Shown piece by piece: positions 34,376 to 45,885 of a stretch of DNA of 50,099 nt. The number at the start of each line of letters is the position of its first letter. The first letter of the stretch is position 1. The DNA is taken from assembly GCA_905182765.1 (NCBI GenBank), contig CAJJCV010000007.1, forward strand, positions 1 through 50,099, written 5' to 3'. The position numbers and the translations under genes are program-made. The stretch is from Cryomorphaceae bacterium BACL29 MAG-121220-bin8. Its GTDB lineage: Bacteria; Bacteroidota; Bacteroidia; Flavobacteriales; Flavobacteriaceae. Below the pieces are notes generated by a model. The model did no database searches and was not told the DNA's origin. It was given only the letters and a program-made list of their open reading frames with translations.

Positions 34376-34448
34376 ACGGGTTTAGCTCAGTTGGTAGAGC
34401 ACTGGTCTCCAAAACCAGGTGTCGGGAGTTCGAGTCTCTCAACCCGTG
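34376..34448 (+). tRNA. tRNA-Trp (anticodon CCA)
   Basis: 73 nt. Acceptor ACGGGTT pairs with AACCCGT; D-arm TAGCTCAGTTGG; anticodon stem CTGGT/ACCAG with loop CTCCAAA, anticodon CCA; T-arm GGGAGTTCGAGTCTC. Discriminator G; 3' CCA not encoded. Charged tRNA-Trp is the likely signal sensed by the trp leader in this window. Confidence 0.97.
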
Positions 34449-34461
34449 CAAATTAAGAGTT

Positions 34462-34653
34462 ATGAATATAGTTTCATATATAAAGGAGTCTTTTTCAGAG
34501 TTAAAGGAACATGTTTCATGGACTGCTCTACCTGAATTATCCAACCTTACAGTTGTAGTGCTTTTGTTTTCAATAATTTTTGCTGCACTAATATGGGTTG
34601 CTGATAGTTTTTTATCTAGAATTATTAAATTTTATTTTGATTTTATAAATTAA
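34462..34653 (+). CDS. secE: Preprotein translocase subunit SecE
   Basis: A 63-residue single-helix form of SecE, clamp of the SecYEG channel. The conserved amphipathic segment (YIKESFSELKEHVSWTALPELSNLTVVVL) precedes one transmembrane helix. It follows tRNA-Trp by 13 bp and precedes nusG by 3 bp, the standard arrangement. Confidence 0.96.
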   Translation: MNIVSYIKESFSELKEHVSWTALPELSNLTVVVLLFSIIFAALIWVADSFLSRIIKFYFDFIN

Positions 34654-34656
34654 ATT

Positions 34657-35214
34657 ATGTCTGAAGAAACCGTCGATTTAAAAAAGTGGTATGTTGTAAG
34701 GGCTGTTAGTGGTCAAGAAAACAAGATTCGTGACTACATGGATTCTGAAATCAATCGCTTAGGTTTTAATGATTTTGTTGAGGATATTTTAGTACCAACT
34801 CAAAAGGTTGTACAGATAAGAAAAGGTAAAAAAATTAATAAAGAAAAAGTTTACTTCCCTGGTTACATAATGATTAAAGCTAATTTAACTGGTGAAATCC
34901 CTCACATTATTAAGGGTCTTCCCAATGTTATTGGTTTTTTAGGAGAAACCAAAGGTGGAGATCCAATACCTTTAAGAAAAGCCGAAGTTAATAGAATGTT
35001 AGGTAAAGTAGATGAATTGTCTACTGAAAGCGAAAGCGTATCGATTCCATTTGAATTCGGTGAAAATATTAAAGTAATTGATGGTCCTTTTAATGGTTTT
35101 AATGGAACTATTGAAAAAGTAAATCAAGAGAAAAGAAAGTTAGAAGTAATGGTGAAGATTTTCGGCAGAAAAACTCCACTGGAACTTTCTTATATGCAAG
35201 TTGAGAAAATATAA
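34657..35214 (+). CDS. nusG: Transcription termination/antitermination factor NusG
   Basis: A 185-residue NusG. The N-terminal NGN domain has KKWYVVRAVSGQENKIRDYM and VYFPGYIMIKANL; the C-terminal KOW domain has IKVIDGPFNGFNGTIEKVNQEKRKLEVMVKIFGRKTPLEL. It binds RNA polymerase and links it to the ribosome or Rho. Full length and in the canonical position. Confidence 0.98.
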   Translation: MSEETVDLKKWYVVRAVSGQENKIRDYMDSEINRLGFNDFVEDILVPTQKVVQIRKGKKINKEKVYFPGYIMIKANLTGEIPHIIKGLPNVIGFLGETKGGDPIPLRKAEVNRMLGKVDELSTESESVSIPFEFGENIKVIDGPFNGFNGTIEKVNQEKRKLEVMVKIFGRKTPLELSYMQVEKI

Positions 35215-35230
35215 ATGTTACATATAAATC

Positions 35231-35263
35231 ATTTCTTAGATAGCTTCCAATTGTTTAAGAGAT
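35231..35263 (+). promoter_or_regulatory. Leader hairpin upstream of rplK
   Basis: ATTTCTTAGA (35231-35240) can pair with TTTAAGAGAT (35254-35263), 10 bp with two G-U pairs around a 13-nt loop (TAGCTTCCAATTG), in the 63-nt nusG-rplK gap and 14 nt before the ATG. In E. coli, L1 represses rplKA by binding a leader hairpin; this could be an analogous site, but no specific resemblance to the L1 site was shown. Confidence 0.35.
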
Positions 35264-35277
35264 AATAAATATTAATA

Positions 35278-35715
35278 ATGGCTAAAGAAATACACAAAGT
35301 ACTAAAATTACAAATTAAGGGAGGTGCTGCTAATCCATCACCACCTGTTGGTCCTGCTTTAGGGGCGGCTGGTGTTAATATCATGGAATTTTGCAAGCAA
35401 TTTAACACGAGAACTCAAGATAAACCTGGAAAAATTTTACCTGTAGCGATTACAGTTTTTAAAGATAAATCTTTTGAATTTGTTGTTAAAACTCCACCAG
35501 CAGCCGTTCAGCTTTTGGAAGCAGCTAAAATTAAAAAGGGATCTGGGGAACCAAATCGTAGTAAAGTTGCTACTGTCTCTTGGGATCAAGTTAAAGCAAT
35601 TTCTGAAGATAAAATGGTTGACTTAAATGCTTTTACTGTTGAATCTGCTATGAAAATGATAGCTGGTACAGCAAGATCAATGGGTATTAAAGTCAAAGGT
35701 CAAGCTCCTTTTTAA
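35278..35715 (+). CDS. rplK: 50S ribosomal protein uL11
   Basis: A 145-residue protein of the GTPase-associated centre. N-terminal [35 protein letters not shown] and C-terminal TARSMGIKV are diagnostic. It follows nusG after a 63-nt gap that contains a candidate leader hairpin and precedes rplA by 20 nt. Confidence 0.99.
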   Translation: MAKEIHKVLKLQIKGGAANPSPPVGPALGAAGVNIMEFCKQFNTRTQDKPGKILPVAITVFKDKSFEFVVKTPPAAVQLLEAAKIKKGSGEPNRSKVATVSWDQVKAISEDKMVDLNAFTVESAMKMIAGTARSMGIKVKGQAPF

Positions 35716-35735
35716 TTTTTTAACAAAATAAGATT

Positions 35736-36425
35736 ATGACAAAAATTACAAAAAAACGTAAAGATGCGCTTTCTAAATATGATACTTCAAAAACATATTC
35801 CTTAGAAGAAGCCTCTTCTGTAATAAAAGAAATTTCTAATGTTAATTTTGATTCTTCAATCGATTTGGCAGTTAGACTAGGTGTAGATCCTAGAAAAGCT
35901 GATCAAAACGTTAGAGGAATTGTTACTCTTCCAAACGGTACAGGAAAAGATGTTAAGGTTTTAGCCTTAGTTACACCTGATAAGGAGAAAGAAGCTTTAG
36001 ACGCTGGTGCTGATTTTGTTGGTTTAGATGAATACCTTCAAAAAATTAAAGACGGTTGGACTAACGTAGACGTGATTATTACAATGCCTAGTGTTATGGG
36101 TAAATTAGGTCCTTTAGGAAGAATATTAGGTCCTAGAGGTTTAATGCCGAATCCAAAAACAGGTACTGTAACTATGGATGTTGCCAAAGCAGTTAACGAT
36201 GTTAAATCAGGTAAAATTGATTTTAAAGTTGACAAAACTGGTATAATTCATGCATCAATTGGTAAAACTTCATTTGATGCTGACAAAATCCACGGAAATT
36301 CACTTGAGTTGCTCCAAAATATAGTTAAACTTAAGCCAAGTTCTTCTAAAGGAACTTACGTTAAAAGTATTTCTATGTCTAGTACTATGAGTCCAGGAAT
36401 TAATATTGATACTAATATTGAGTAA
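35736..36425 (+). CDS. rplA: 50S ribosomal protein uL1
   Basis: A 229-residue L1-stalk protein. [29 protein letters not shown] near residues 44-70, and the L1 signature [24 protein letters not shown] at about 125-148, are clear. In E. coli L1 also represses the rplKA mRNA. It is 13 bp upstream of rplJ. Confidence 0.99.
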   Translation: MTKITKKRKDALSKYDTSKTYSLEEASSVIKEISNVNFDSSIDLAVRLGVDPRKADQNVRGIVTLPNGTGKDVKVLALVTPDKEKEALDAGADFVGLDEYLQKIKDGWTNVDVIITMPSVMGKLGPLGRILGPRGLMPNPKTGTVTMDVAKAVNDVKSGKIDFKVDKTGIIHASIGKTSFDADKIHGNSLELLQNIVKLKPSSSKGTYVKSISMSSTMSPGINIDTNIE

Positions 36426-36438
36426 TAAATAAAATAAA

Positions 36439-36963
36439 ATGACAAGAGAAGAAAAATCTAAGGTAATAAAAAGGTTGACTGCTGAATTAGCAGAAAATAC
36501 CAACGTTTACATGACAGATGTTTCCGGTCTAAATGCTAATGAGACAAGCAAATTAAGAAGAGCATGTTTCAAAGCAGGTATAAAACTTTCAGTTGTTAAG
36601 AACACTTTGCTTTCTAAAGCGATGGAATCTTCTGAAAGAGACTTCGGGGATCTTAATGAAGTATTGGTTGGTAATACAGCTTTAATGTATTCAGAAGTTG
36701 GGAATACGCCTGCTAAATTGATAAAACAATTTAGAAAAAAATCTGAAAAACCTCTTCTTAAAGGAGCTTCAATTGAAGATTCTATTTATTTAGGTGATGA
36801 TCAGGTTGAATTTTTAGCTAATATTAAGTCTAAAGAAGAATTAATTGGAGAAGTAATTACAATATTACAATCACCGGCTAAAAATGTTATATCCGCTTTA
36901 CAATCTAGTGGATCTATATTATCGGGAGTGTTAAAAACACTTTCAGAAAAAAACGAAAATTAA
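36439..36963 (+). CDS. rplJ: 50S ribosomal protein uL10
   Basis: A 174-residue protein that anchors L7/L12 dimers to the ribosome. N-terminal globular domain with YMTDVSGLNANETSKLRRACFKAGIKLSVVKNTLL, C-terminal helix for L7/L12 binding (IISALQSSGSILSGVLKTL-like). The short 13-nt gap from rplA leaves no space for an E. coli-type L10 leader. Confidence 0.98.
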   Translation: MTREEKSKVIKRLTAELAENTNVYMTDVSGLNANETSKLRRACFKAGIKLSVVKNTLLSKAMESSERDFGDLNEVLVGNTALMYSEVGNTPAKLIKQFRKKSEKPLLKGASIEDSIYLGDDQVEFLANIKSKEELIGEVITILQSPAKNVISALQSSGSILSGVLKTLSEKNEN

Positions 36964-36989
36964 TAATAACAATAATAAATATTTAAAAA

Positions 36990-37367
36990 ATGGCAGATTT
37001 AAAAGATTTTGCAGAACAATTAGTTAACCTAACAGTAAAAGAAGTTAATGAGTTAGCTGATATCCTAAAAGACGAATACGGAATTGAACCAGCAGCAGCA
37101 GCAGTAGCTGTAGCAGGTCCAGCAGCAGGTGGAGACGCTGAAGCGGCTGAAGAAAAAACAGAATTTAATGTTGTTTTAAACGCAGCAGGTGGTTCAAAAC
37201 TAGCTGTTGTTAAGCTTGTTAAAGAATTAACTGGTTTAGGTTTAAAAGAAGCTAAAGAATTAGTTGACAATGCTCCAAGTAATATTAAAGAAGCAGTTTC
37301 AAAAGACGAAGCTGAAGGCTTTAAAAAATCACTTGAAGAAGCTGGTGCTGAAGTTGAATTAAAATAA
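36990..37367 (+). CDS. rplL: 50S ribosomal protein bL12 (L7/L12)
   Basis: A 125-residue stalk protein: N-terminal dimerisation domain, Ala/Gly-rich hinge ([19 protein letters not shown]) and C-terminal factor-binding domain ([37 protein letters not shown]). It recruits translational GTPases. The 85-nt gap to rpoB has no exact TAnnTTTG, so rpoB is probably read from the same transcript. Confidence 0.99.
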   Translation: MADLKDFAEQLVNLTVKEVNELADILKDEYGIEPAAAAVAVAGPAAGGDAEAAEEKTEFNVVLNAAGGSKLAVVKLVKELTGLGLKEAKELVDNAPSNIKEAVSKDEAEGFKKSLEEAGAEVELK

Positions 37368-37452
37368 TTAATTCAACTTTAGTTTAAGTTTTGAGCTTTG
37401 GGCTTAGTCCATTGCACTATTTTTTTATGTTCTTTAACCTAAATTGTTTTAA

Positions 37453-40400
37453 ATGTATAGTACTATTAATAGATTAAATTTTGCATCAGCTACAGATATT
37501 CCTGATTATCCTGATTTTCTTGAAATTCAAATAAAATCTTTTGGTGATTTTTTTCAACTTGAGACAAAATCTGATGAAAGAACCGATGAAGGTCTTTTTA
37601 ATACTTTTAAAGAAAACTTTCCTATTTCAGATTCTAGAAATCAATTTGTATTAGAGTTTTTAGATTATTTTGTTGATCCTCCCAGATATTCAATGCAAGA
37701 GTGTATTGAAAGAGGATTAACTCATTGTGTTCCTTTAAAAGCAAGGTTGAAACTCTATTGTACTGATGAAGAACATGAAGATTTCGAAACTATAGTACAG
37801 GATGTATATTTAGGTGTAATACCGTACATGACCCCTAGTGGTACTTTTATAATAAATGGTGCCGAGAGAGTAGTTGTATCTCAATTACATAGGTCTCCCG
37901 GTGTCTTTTTCGGTCAGTCTTTTCATGCTAATGGAACTAAGTTATACTCTGCAAGAGTTATTCCGTTCAAAGGATCGTGGATTGAATTTGCTACAGACAT
38001 TAATAGTGTGATGTACGCTTATATCGACAGAAAGAAAAAATTACCTGTAACTACTCTTTTAAGAGCAATTGGTTTTGAAAGAGATAAAGACATTTTAGAA
38101 ATTTTTGATTTAGCTGAAGAAATTAAAGTATCTAAATCAGGACTAAAAAAGTGTTTGGGAAGAAAGTTAGCTGCTAGAGTTTTAAACTCATGGTTTGAAG
38201 ATTTTGTTGATGAAGATACTGGAGAAGTTGTTTCTATTGAAAGAAATGAAATTATTTTAGATAGAGAGACAATAATAGATAAAGAAAATATTGAAGAGAT
38301 TTTATCTACAAATACTCAAACAATATTATTACACAAAATTGATGGTCAACTTTCTGACTATGCAATAATTCATAATACTCTTCAAAAAGATCCTACTAAT
38401 TCTGAAAAGGAAGCCGTTGAGCATATCTATAGACAGCTAAGAAATGCTGAGCCGCCTGATGAGGAAACAGCAAGAGGGATAATTGATAAATTATTTTTCT
38501 CTGACCAAAGATATAATTTGGGTGAAGTTGGTAGATATAGAATGAATAAAAAATTAGGTCTTGATATTGATATGGAGATGCTAGTTTTAACAAAAGAGGA
38601 TATCATAACTATTATCAAATACCTTATTGAATTAATTAATTCTAAAGCTGAAATTGATGATATTGATCACCTTTCTAACAGAAGAGTTAGAACAGTTGGT
38701 GAACAGTTATCTTCTCAATTTGGTGTTGGTCTTTCAAGAATGGCAAGAACTATTAGAGAAAGAATGAACGTTAGAGATAATGAAGTTTTTACGCCTATTG
38801 ATTTAATTAATGCTAAAACTTTATCATCTGTAATTAACTCGTTTTTTGGAACTAATCAGTTGTCTCAATTCATGGATCAAACTAATCCATTAGCTGAAAT
38901 AACACATAAAAGAAGATTATCTGCATTAGGTCCTGGAGGTCTTTCTAGAGAGAGAGCAGGGTTTGAAGTAAGAGATGTTCATTATACACATTATGGAAGG
39001 TTATGCCCAATTGAAACACCTGAAGGTCCGAATATTGGTTTAATTTCTTCGTTAGGTGTTTTTGCTAAAGTTAACGATCTAGGTTTCATTGAAACTCCTT
39101 ACAGAAAAGTAGAAAATGGAGTAGTAGATTTGAAAAATTATAGATATTTAAGCGCTGAAGAAGAGGAAGGTATGTTAATTGCTCAAGCAAATATTCCAAA
39201 AGATAAGGACGGTAAAATTCTTTCTGAAAAGGTTATCGCTAGACAAGAAGCAGATTATCCTGTTATTGATCCTTCAGAAGTTAATTATACAGATGTTGCA
39301 CCCAACCAAATCGCATCTATTTCAGCTTCACTTATTCCTTTCTTGGAACATGATGATGCTAACAGAGCACTTATGGGATCAAACATGATGAGACAATCTG
39401 TTCCTTTACTAATACCAGAATCTCCTATTGTTGGTACTGGATTAGAAAGACAAGTTGCTTCTGATTCACGAGTATTAATAAATGCTGATTTTGATGGGGA
39501 AGTTACTTATGTAGATTCTCAAAAAATAACTATTAAGTATAGCCTTACTGAAGAACAAAAGATCACAAGCTTTGACTTAGATGAAAAAACATATTCATTA
39601 GTTAAATTTAGAAAGACTAATCAAGGGACTTGTATTAATCTAAAACCTATTGTTGTTAAAGGTGATAAAGTTAAAAAAGGTCAAGTTTTATGTGAAGGTT
39701 ATGCAACTCAAAATGGAGAATTAGCACTTGGTAGAAATTTAAAAGTTGCTTTCATGCCATGGAAGGGATATAATTTTGAAGACGCTATTGTGATTTCAGA
39801 AAAAGTTGTTAGAGATGATGTTTTTACATCATTACATATTGACGAGTATTCTATCGATGTAAGAGATACTAAATTAGGAATGGAAGAACTTACTAATGAT
39901 ATTCCAAATGTAAGTGAAGAAGCTACATCTGATTTAGATGAAAATGGAATGATTAGAGTTGGTGCTGAAGTTAAGCCTGGCGATATTTTGATTGGTAAAA
40001 TTACTCCAAAAGGTGAATCAGATCCAACTCCTGAAGAAAAATTATTAAGAGCTATTTTTGGTGATAAAGCTGGTGATGTAAAAGATGCTTCGTTAAAAGC
40101 ACCTCCATCATTAAATGGTGTTGTTGTAAATAAAAAGTTATTTACAAGACCTGTAAAGGATAAAAAAACAAGATCTGAAGATAAAGATCATTTGATTGAA
40201 TTAGGAAAAGCATATGATATTAAATTTGAAGACCTTAAAAAATCATTAATAGAGAAGCTTTATAATATTTTAAGCGGTAAAACTTGCCAAGGTATATTTA
40301 ATGATTTACAAGAAGAAGTTTTGCCAAAGGGTAAAAAATATTCTTTAAAAATGCTAAATCAGGTTGAAGAATATACTCACCTAGTATCAGGTTCATGGAC

Positions 40401-41259
40401 AGTAGACAAAAAAGTTAATTCTTTAGTATTAACTCTTTTACATAACTACAAAATTAAAGAAAATGATCTTCAAGGAATGCTTAGAAGAGAAAAATTTACT
40501 ATTTCTGTTGGTGACGAACTTCCTCCAGGAATTTTAAAATTAGCAAAAGTATATATAGCTAAAAAGAGAAAACTTAAAGTCGGAGATAAAATGGCTGGAA
40601 GACACGGTAATAAAGGTATCGTTGCCAGAATTGTTAGACAAGAAGATATGCCATTCTTAGAAGACGGAACACCAGTTGATATTGTACTTAATCCACTTGG
40701 TGTACCCTCAAGAATGAATATTGGTCAAATTTATGAAACTGTTTTAGGTTGGGCTGGTCAAAAATTAGGTAGAAAATTTTCTACTCCAATTTTTGATGGT
40801 GCTACTTTAGATCAAATAAATGAACTGACTGAAGAAGCTGGCGTTCCAAAATTTGGACACACTTACTTATATGATGGTGGAACTGGTAAAAGGTTTGATC
40901 AACCAGCAACTGTTGGTGTTATTTATATGCTTAAGCTAGGTCATATGGTGGATGATAAAATGCACTCAAGATCTATTGGACCTTATTCTTTAATTACTCA
41001 ACAACCACTTGGTGGTAAGGCTCAATTTGGAGGTCAAAGGTTTGGAGAAATGGAAGTTTGGGCATTAGAAGCATATGGAGCTTCAAGCACTTTACAAGAA
41101 ATTTTAACAATCAAATCTGATGATGTTCAAGGTAGAGCAAAAGCTTATGAAGCAATTGTAAAAGGAGATACTATGCCTGATCCTGGACTTCCAGAATCAT
41201 TTAACGTATTGATGCATGAACTTAAAGGTCTAGGATTAGATATTAGATTAGAAGAATAA
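37453..41259 (+). CDS. rpoB: DNA-directed RNA polymerase beta subunit
   Basis: A 1268-residue catalytic subunit, highly flavobacterial in sequence. The rifampicin region reads [20 protein letters not shown], the susceptible-type residues, followed by [20 protein letters not shown]. The C-terminal [15 protein letters not shown] and [25 protein letters not shown] segments are intact. Followed by rpoC after 17 nt. Confidence 0.99.
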   Translation: MYSTINRLNFASATDIPDYPDFLEIQIKSFGDFFQLETKSDERTDEGLFNTFKENFPISDSRNQFVLEFLDYFVDPPRYSMQECIERGLTHCVPLKARLKLYCTDEEHEDFETIVQDVYLGVIPYMTPSGTFIINGAERVVVSQLHRSPGVFFGQSFHANGTKLYSARVIPFKGSWIEFATDINSVMYAYIDRKKKLPVTTLLRAIGFERDKDILEIFDLAEEIKVSKSGLKKCLGRKLAARVLNSWFEDFVDEDTGEVVSIERNEIILDRETIIDKENIEEILSTNTQTILLHKIDGQLSDYAIIHNTLQKDPTNSEKEAVEHIYRQLRNAEPPDEETARGIIDKLFFSDQRYNLGEVGRYRMNKKLGLDIDMEMLVLTKEDIITIIKYLIELINSKAEIDDIDHLSNRRVRTVGEQLSSQFGVGLSRMARTIRERMNVRDNEVFTPIDLINAKTLSSVINSFFGTNQLSQFMDQTNPLAEITHKRRLSALGPGGLSRERAGFEVRDVHYTHYGRLCPIETPEGPNIGLISSLGVFAKVNDLGFIETPYRKVENGVVDLKNYRYLSAEEEEGMLIAQANIPKDKDGKILSEKVIARQEADYPVIDPSEVNYTDVAPNQIASISASLIPFLEHDDANRALMGSNMMRQSVPLLIPESPIVGTGLERQVASDSRVLINADFDGEVTYVDSQKITIKYSLTEEQKITSFDLDEKTYSLVKFRKTNQGTCINLKPIVVKGDKVKKGQVLCEGYATQNGELALGRNLKVAFMPWKGYNFEDAIVISEKVVRDDVFTSLHIDEYSIDVRDTKLGMEELTNDIPNVSEEATSDLDENGMIRVGAEVKPGDILIGKITPKGESDPTPEEKLLRAIFGDKAGDVKDASLKAPPSLNGVVVNKKLFTRPVKDKKTRSEDKDHLIELGKAYDIKFEDLKKSLIEKLYNILSGKTCQGIFNDLQEEVLPKGKKYSLKMLNQVEEYTHLVSGSWTVDKKVNSLVLTLLHNYKIKENDLQGMLRREKFTISVGDELPPGILKLAKVYIAKKRKLKVGDKMAGRHGNKGIVARIVRQEDMPFLEDGTPVDIVLNPLGVPSRMNIGQIYETVLGWAGQKLGRKFSTPIFDGATLDQINELTEEAGVPKFGHTYLYDGGTGKRFDQPATVGVIYMLKLGHMVDDKMHSRSIGPYSLITQQPLGGKAQFGGQRFGEMEVWALEAYGASSTLQEILTIKSDDVQGRAKAYEAIVKGDTMPDPGLPESFNVLMHELKGLGLDIRLEE

Positions 41260-41276
41260 TAAAATAAAAACTCATT

Positions 41277-44200
41277 ATGTCTAGAAAAATTGAAATTAAT
41301 AAATCTCAAAAATTCTCTAAAATATCAATTGGATTAGCATCTCCTGAAGTTATATTAGGTAATTCAAGAGGTGAAATTCTTAAACCAGAAACTATTAATT
41401 ACAGAACTCATAAACCTGAAAGAGACGGGCTGTTCTGCGAAAGAATTTTTGGTCCTGTAAAAGATTTTGAATGTGCATGTGGAAAATATAAAAGAATAAG
41501 ATACAAAGGTATTATTTGTGATAGATGTGGTGTTGAAGTAACTGAGAAAAAGGTGCGAAGAGATAGAGTAGGTCATATTGATTTAGTTGTTCCAGTTGCA
41601 CATATATGGTACTTTAGATCTTTACCCAATAAAATTGGTTACTTATTAGGTCTTCCTTCTAAGAAACTAGATATGATTATTTATTATGAAAGATATGTGG
41701 TTATTCAACCTGGTCTTGCAGTAAATGCAGAAGGTGAGTCTGTAAATAAAATGGATTATTTAACTGAAGAAGAATATATTACTATTACTGATAATCTTCC
41801 ACCTGAAAATCAATTTCTGGATGACGAGGACCCTAATAAATTTATTGCTAAAATGGGTGCCGAATGTTTAATTGATCTACTTTCTAGAATAGATCTTGAC
41901 GAATTATCTTATGAGTTAAGACATAAAGCTAATACAGAGACTTCTAAACAAAGAAAAATGGAAGCTCTTAAAAGGCTTCAAGTTGTCGAATCTTTTAAAG
42001 AATCGAATTTAAACAGAGAGAATAAACCAGAGTGGATGATTTTAAAGGCAATCCCTGTTATTCCCCCTGAGCTAAGACCTTTAGTTCCTTTAGACGGAGG
42101 AAGGTTTGCAACTTCTGATTTAAATGATTTATATAGAAGAGTAATCATAAGAAATAATAGATTAAAAAGATTAGTTGAAATAAAGGCTCCTGAAGTTATT
42201 TTAAGAAATGAAAAAAGAATGCTACAAGAATCTGTAGATTCACTTTTTGATAACACCAGAAAATCTTCAGCTGTAAAAACAGACGCAAATAGACCTTTAA
42301 AATCACTTTCAGACTCTCTTAAAGGAAAACAAGGTAGATTTCGTCAAAATCTTTTAGGGAAAAGAGTAGATTATTCTGCTAGATCAGTTATTGTTGGTGG
42401 ACCAGAATTAAAACTATTTCAATGTGGTTTGCCTAAAAATATGGCAGCTGAACTTTACAAACCTTTTATTATTAGAAAATTAATTGAAAGAGGAATTGTT
42501 AAAACAGTTAAGTCTGCTAAAAAAATTATAGATAGAAGAGAACCTTTAGTTTGGGATATTTTGGAAAATGTTCTTAAGGGACATCCTGTTCTGTTAAACA
42601 GAGCTCCAACTTTACACAGGCTAGGAATTCAAGCTTTTCAGCCTATATTGATTGAAGGTAAAGCTATTCAAGTTCATCCGTTAGTGTGTACAGCTTTTAA
42701 TGCTGATTTTGATGGTGACCAAATGGCAGTTCATCTTCCTTTAGGTCCAGAGGCTATTTTAGAATCTCAATTATTGATGTTGGCTTCTCATAATATTTTG
42801 AATCCTGCTAATGGATCTCCAATAACTGTACCTTCTCAAGATATGGTATTGGGATTATATTATATGACAAAATTATTAAAGTCAACAAAAGATCATAAAG
42901 TTAAAGGTGAAGGATTAACATTTTACTCTGCAGAGGAAGTAAACATTGCTTACAATGAAGAAAGAGTAGAATTAAATGCAATGATAAAAATTAGAGCTAA
43001 AGATTTTGATAAATCTGGAGAATTAGTTTTTAGAATTATTGAAACAACTGTTGGGAGAGTTTTGTTTAATCAAGTTGTTCCGGAAAAATCAGGATTTATT
43101 AACGAAGTTTTAACTAAAAAATCTTTAAGAGATATTATTGGTAATATTTTAAAATTAACAAGTGTTCCTGAAACTGCTGATTTCTTAGATAAGATTAAGT
43201 CTATGGGATTCTCATTTGCTTTTGAAGGAGGTTTGTCTTTTAGTTTAGGAGATATTATGATTCCACCTGAAAAACATGAAATGATAGCTAAGGCTAATGT
43301 TGAAGTTGATGGTATAATTTCTAATTATAACATGGGATTAATCACTAATAATGAACGTTATAACCAGGTTATTGATGTTTGGACTTCTGCAAATGCTACA
43401 TTGACCGAGCTTGCCATGAAAAGGATTAGTGAAGATAAGCAAGGGTTTAACTCAGTATTTATGATGTTAGATTCAGGAGCGAGAGGTTCAAAAGAACAAA
43501 TACGTCAGCTTACAGGAATGCGTGGATTAATGGCCAAGCCTAAAAAAGCTAGTGCAAGTGGAGGAGAAATTATTGAAAACCCGATTTTATCAAACTTTAA
43601 AGAAGGTTTATCTATTTTAGAATATTTTATATCTACTCACGGAGCTAGAAAAGGTTTAGCAGATACAGCTTTAAAAACTGCAGATGCCGGTTATTTAACT
43701 AGAAGATTAGTTGATGTAGCTCAAGATGTTATTGTTAATTATGTTGACTGTAATACTTTGAGAGGTGTTTCTGTTGAAGCACTTAAGAAAAATGAAGAAA
43801 TTGTTGAGACTCTTGGAGAAAGAATCTTAGGAAGAGTTTCGTTACACGATGTATATAATCCATTAACTAATGAAGTTATTGTTAGTGCGGGTGAAGAAAT
43901 TTCTGAGGATAAAGTGAAACTAATAGAATCTTCTCCAATCGATAAAGTTGAAGTTAGATCTCCTTTATCATGTGAATCTCCTAAAGGCGTTTGTTCAAAA
44001 TGTTATGGAAGAAATTTAGCTACAGGAAAAATGGTTCAAAATGGCGAAGCTGTTGGGGTTGTTGCTGCTCAATCAGTTGGTGAGCCTGGGACTCAGTTAA
44101 CTCTTAGAACTTTCCACGTTGGTGGTATTGCTGGAAATGTTTCTGAAGAGAATAATTTATCAGTAAGATTTGATGGAGTTGCCGAAATTGAAGATTTAAA

Positions 44201-45584
44201 AGTTGTTAAGTCTAAAGATGCGAATGGTAAAAATATTAGTACAGTAATTTCTAGAACTTGTGAAATAAAAGTTTTAAACAAAAAGTCCGGTATAGTATTA
44301 AGCACGAACATTATTCCTTATGGTTCATCTCTTCTTGTAAAAGATGGTCAAACATTGAAAAAAGGAGATATAATATGTCAATGGGATCCTTATAATGGGG
44401 TTATCGTTTCTGAATTTGGTGGTAAAATTGAATATGAAAATATTGATCAAGGAATTACTTATCAAGTTGAGATTGATGAGCAAACTGGTTTTAAAGAAAA
44501 AGTTATTTCTGAATCTAGAAATAAAAAATTAGTTCCTACATTGCTAATTAACGACAGTAAAGGAAATAATGTTAGAACTTACAATTTACCAGTTGGAGCT
44601 CACTTGATGGTTGATGATGGTGATAAAGTTGAAGCAGGTAAAATTTTGGTTAAAATTCCTAGAAAATCCGCTAAGTCTGGTGATATTACAGGAGGTCTTC
44701 CACGAGTTACTGAGCTTTTTGAAGCTAGAAATCCTTCTAATCCTGCTGTAGTAAGTGAGATAGATGGGGTTGTTAGTTTTGGTAAGATTAAAAGAGGAAA
44801 TAGAGAGATTATTATTGAATCTAAAACGGGCGATGTTAAGAAATATCTAGTTAAACTATCTAACCAAATTTTAGTTCAAGAAAACGATTTCGTTAAAGCT
44901 GGAATGCCACTTTCTGACGGCGCAATTACTCCAAATGATATTCTAAATATTAAAGGACCTTCAGCTGTGCAGCAATATTTAGTTAATGAAGTTCAGGAAG
45001 TATATAGGTTACAAGGTGTTAAGATCAATGATAAACATTTTGAAGTCTTGGTAAGACAAATGATGCAAAAAGTCAAAATTCAAGATTCTGGTGATACTAC
45101 TTTCCTAGAGGGTCAACTTATCCATAAAAATGACTTTATTGCTGAAAATGATAATTTATTTAACAAAAAAATTATTGAATCTGTTGGTTCATCTGAGAAC
45201 TTTAAAGAAGGTCAAGTTATTAGTGCAAGAGATTTAAGAGACGAGAACTCTTTATTAAAAAGAGAAGATAAAGATTTAGTAATGGCTAGAGATGCTGTTA
45301 ATGCTACAGCTACTCCAATTCTTCAAGGAATAACAAGAGCTTCTCTTCAGACTAAGTCATTCATTTCAGCTGCATCATTCCAGGAAACTACTAAGGTTCT
45401 AAATGAAGCTGCCATTAACGGTAAAGTCGATCATTTAAGAGGACTTAAAGAAAACGTTATAGTTGGTCATAAGATACCTGCAGGTACTGGAAATAGAAAG
45501 TTTAATGACGTGATTGTTGGTTATGTAGATGAGTATGAAGAATTACTAGCTAAAAAGAATCTAACTTTTAATGAAGAAATCTAA
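41277..45584 (+). CDS. rpoC: DNA-directed RNA polymerase beta' subunit
   Basis: A 1435-residue subunit. The N-terminal zinc ribbon ([20 protein letters not shown]) is near residues 62-81, the catalytic Mg-binding loop NADFDGD at 475-481, and the trigger-loop region [18 protein letters not shown] near 931. Second zinc site cysteines [14 protein letters not shown] are present. Its end overlaps the DUF3467 gene by 14 bp. Confidence 0.99.
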   Translation: MSRKIEINKSQKFSKISIGLASPEVILGNSRGEILKPETINYRTHKPERDGLFCERIFGPVKDFECACGKYKRIRYKGIICDRCGVEVTEKKVRRDRVGHIDLVVPVAHIWYFRSLPNKIGYLLGLPSKKLDMIIYYERYVVIQPGLAVNAEGESVNKMDYLTEEEYITITDNLPPENQFLDDEDPNKFIAKMGAECLIDLLSRIDLDELSYELRHKANTETSKQRKMEALKRLQVVESFKESNLNRENKPEWMILKAIPVIPPELRPLVPLDGGRFATSDLNDLYRRVIIRNNRLKRLVEIKAPEVILRNEKRMLQESVDSLFDNTRKSSAVKTDANRPLKSLSDSLKGKQGRFRQNLLGKRVDYSARSVIVGGPELKLFQCGLPKNMAAELYKPFIIRKLIERGIVKTVKSAKKIIDRREPLVWDILENVLKGHPVLLNRAPTLHRLGIQAFQPILIEGKAIQVHPLVCTAFNADFDGDQMAVHLPLGPEAILESQLLMLASHNILNPANGSPITVPSQDMVLGLYYMTKLLKSTKDHKVKGEGLTFYSAEEVNIAYNEERVELNAMIKIRAKDFDKSGELVFRIIETTVGRVLFNQVVPEKSGFINEVLTKKSLRDIIGNILKLTSVPETADFLDKIKSMGFSFAFEGGLSFSLGDIMIPPEKHEMIAKANVEVDGIISNYNMGLITNNERYNQVIDVWTSANATLTELAMKRISEDKQGFNSVFMMLDSGARGSKEQIRQLTGMRGLMAKPKKASASGGEIIENPILSNFKEGLSILEYFISTHGARKGLADTALKTADAGYLTRRLVDVAQDVIVNYVDCNTLRGVSVEALKKNEEIVETLGERILGRVSLHDVYNPLTNEVIVSAGEEISEDKVKLIESSPIDKVEVRSPLSCESPKGVCSKCYGRNLATGKMVQNGEAVGVVAAQSVGEPGTQLTLRTFHVGGIAGNVSEENNLSVRFDGVAEIEDLKVVKSKDANGKNISTVISRTCEIKVLNKKSGIVLSTNIIPYGSSLLVKDGQTLKKGDIICQWDPYNGVIVSEFGGKIEYENIDQGITYQVEIDEQTGFKEKVISESRNKKLVPTLLINDSKGNNVRTYNLPVGAHLMVDDGDKVEAGKILVKIPRKSAKSGDITGGLPRVTELFEARNPSNPAVVSEIDGVVSFGKIKRGNREIIIESKTGDVKKYLVKLSNQILVQENDFVKAGMPLSDGAITPNDILNIKGPSAVQQYLVNEVQEVYRLQGVKINDKHFEVLVRQMMQKVKIQDSGDTTFLEGQLIHKNDFIAENDNLFNKKIIESVGSSENFKEGQVISARDLRDENSLLKREDKDLVMARDAVNATATPILQGITRASLQTKSFISAASFQETTKVLNEAAINGKVDHLRGLKENVIVGHKIPAGTGNRKFNDVIVGYVDEYEELLAKKNLTFNEEI

Positions 45585-45885
45585 TACTAAAGAAAATGGA
45601 TTAAACCTTGAGCTTGATGAAAATCTTGCTCAGGGTACCTATTCTAATTTAGCATTGATTAATCATTCTGTTTCTGAATTCGTAGTAGATTTTGTGAATG
45701 TTATGCCTGGTGTTCCTAAGGCTAAAGTTAAATCTAGAATTATTTTAACACCACAACATGCAAAAAGATTTTCTAAAGCTTTAAATGATAATATTTCAAA
45801 ATTTGAGAGTTCAAATGGTGAGATTAAAGAATACGAAAATCAAAAGCCAATTCAATTAAACTTTGGTCCTACGGGTGAAGCCTAA
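45571..45885 (+). CDS. DUF3467 protein
   Basis: A 104-residue small acidic protein following rpoC, as in many Bacteroidetes. The conserved core is [50 protein letters not shown] (about 21-70), a beta-rich unit of unknown function. A 14-bp overlap with rpoC suggests coupled synthesis with RNA polymerase. Its stop codon abuts the convergent prfC stop with no gap. Confidence 0.9.
   Translation: MKKSNTKENGLNLELDENLAQGTYSNLALINHSVSEFVVDFVNVMPGVPKAKVKSRIILTPQHAKRFSKALNDNISKFESSNGEIKEYENQKPIQLNFGPTGEA

Noticed and set aside
36983-37270. 95-codon open frame antisense to rplL
   Set aside because: Mirror of the Ala-rich rplL coding region; serine/alanine-rich shadow with no independent signals.
37368-37452. 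Possible attenuator in the rplL-rpoB gap
   Set aside because: Only a broken short stem (CAACTT with AAGTTTTG) without a U-run, so not supportable.
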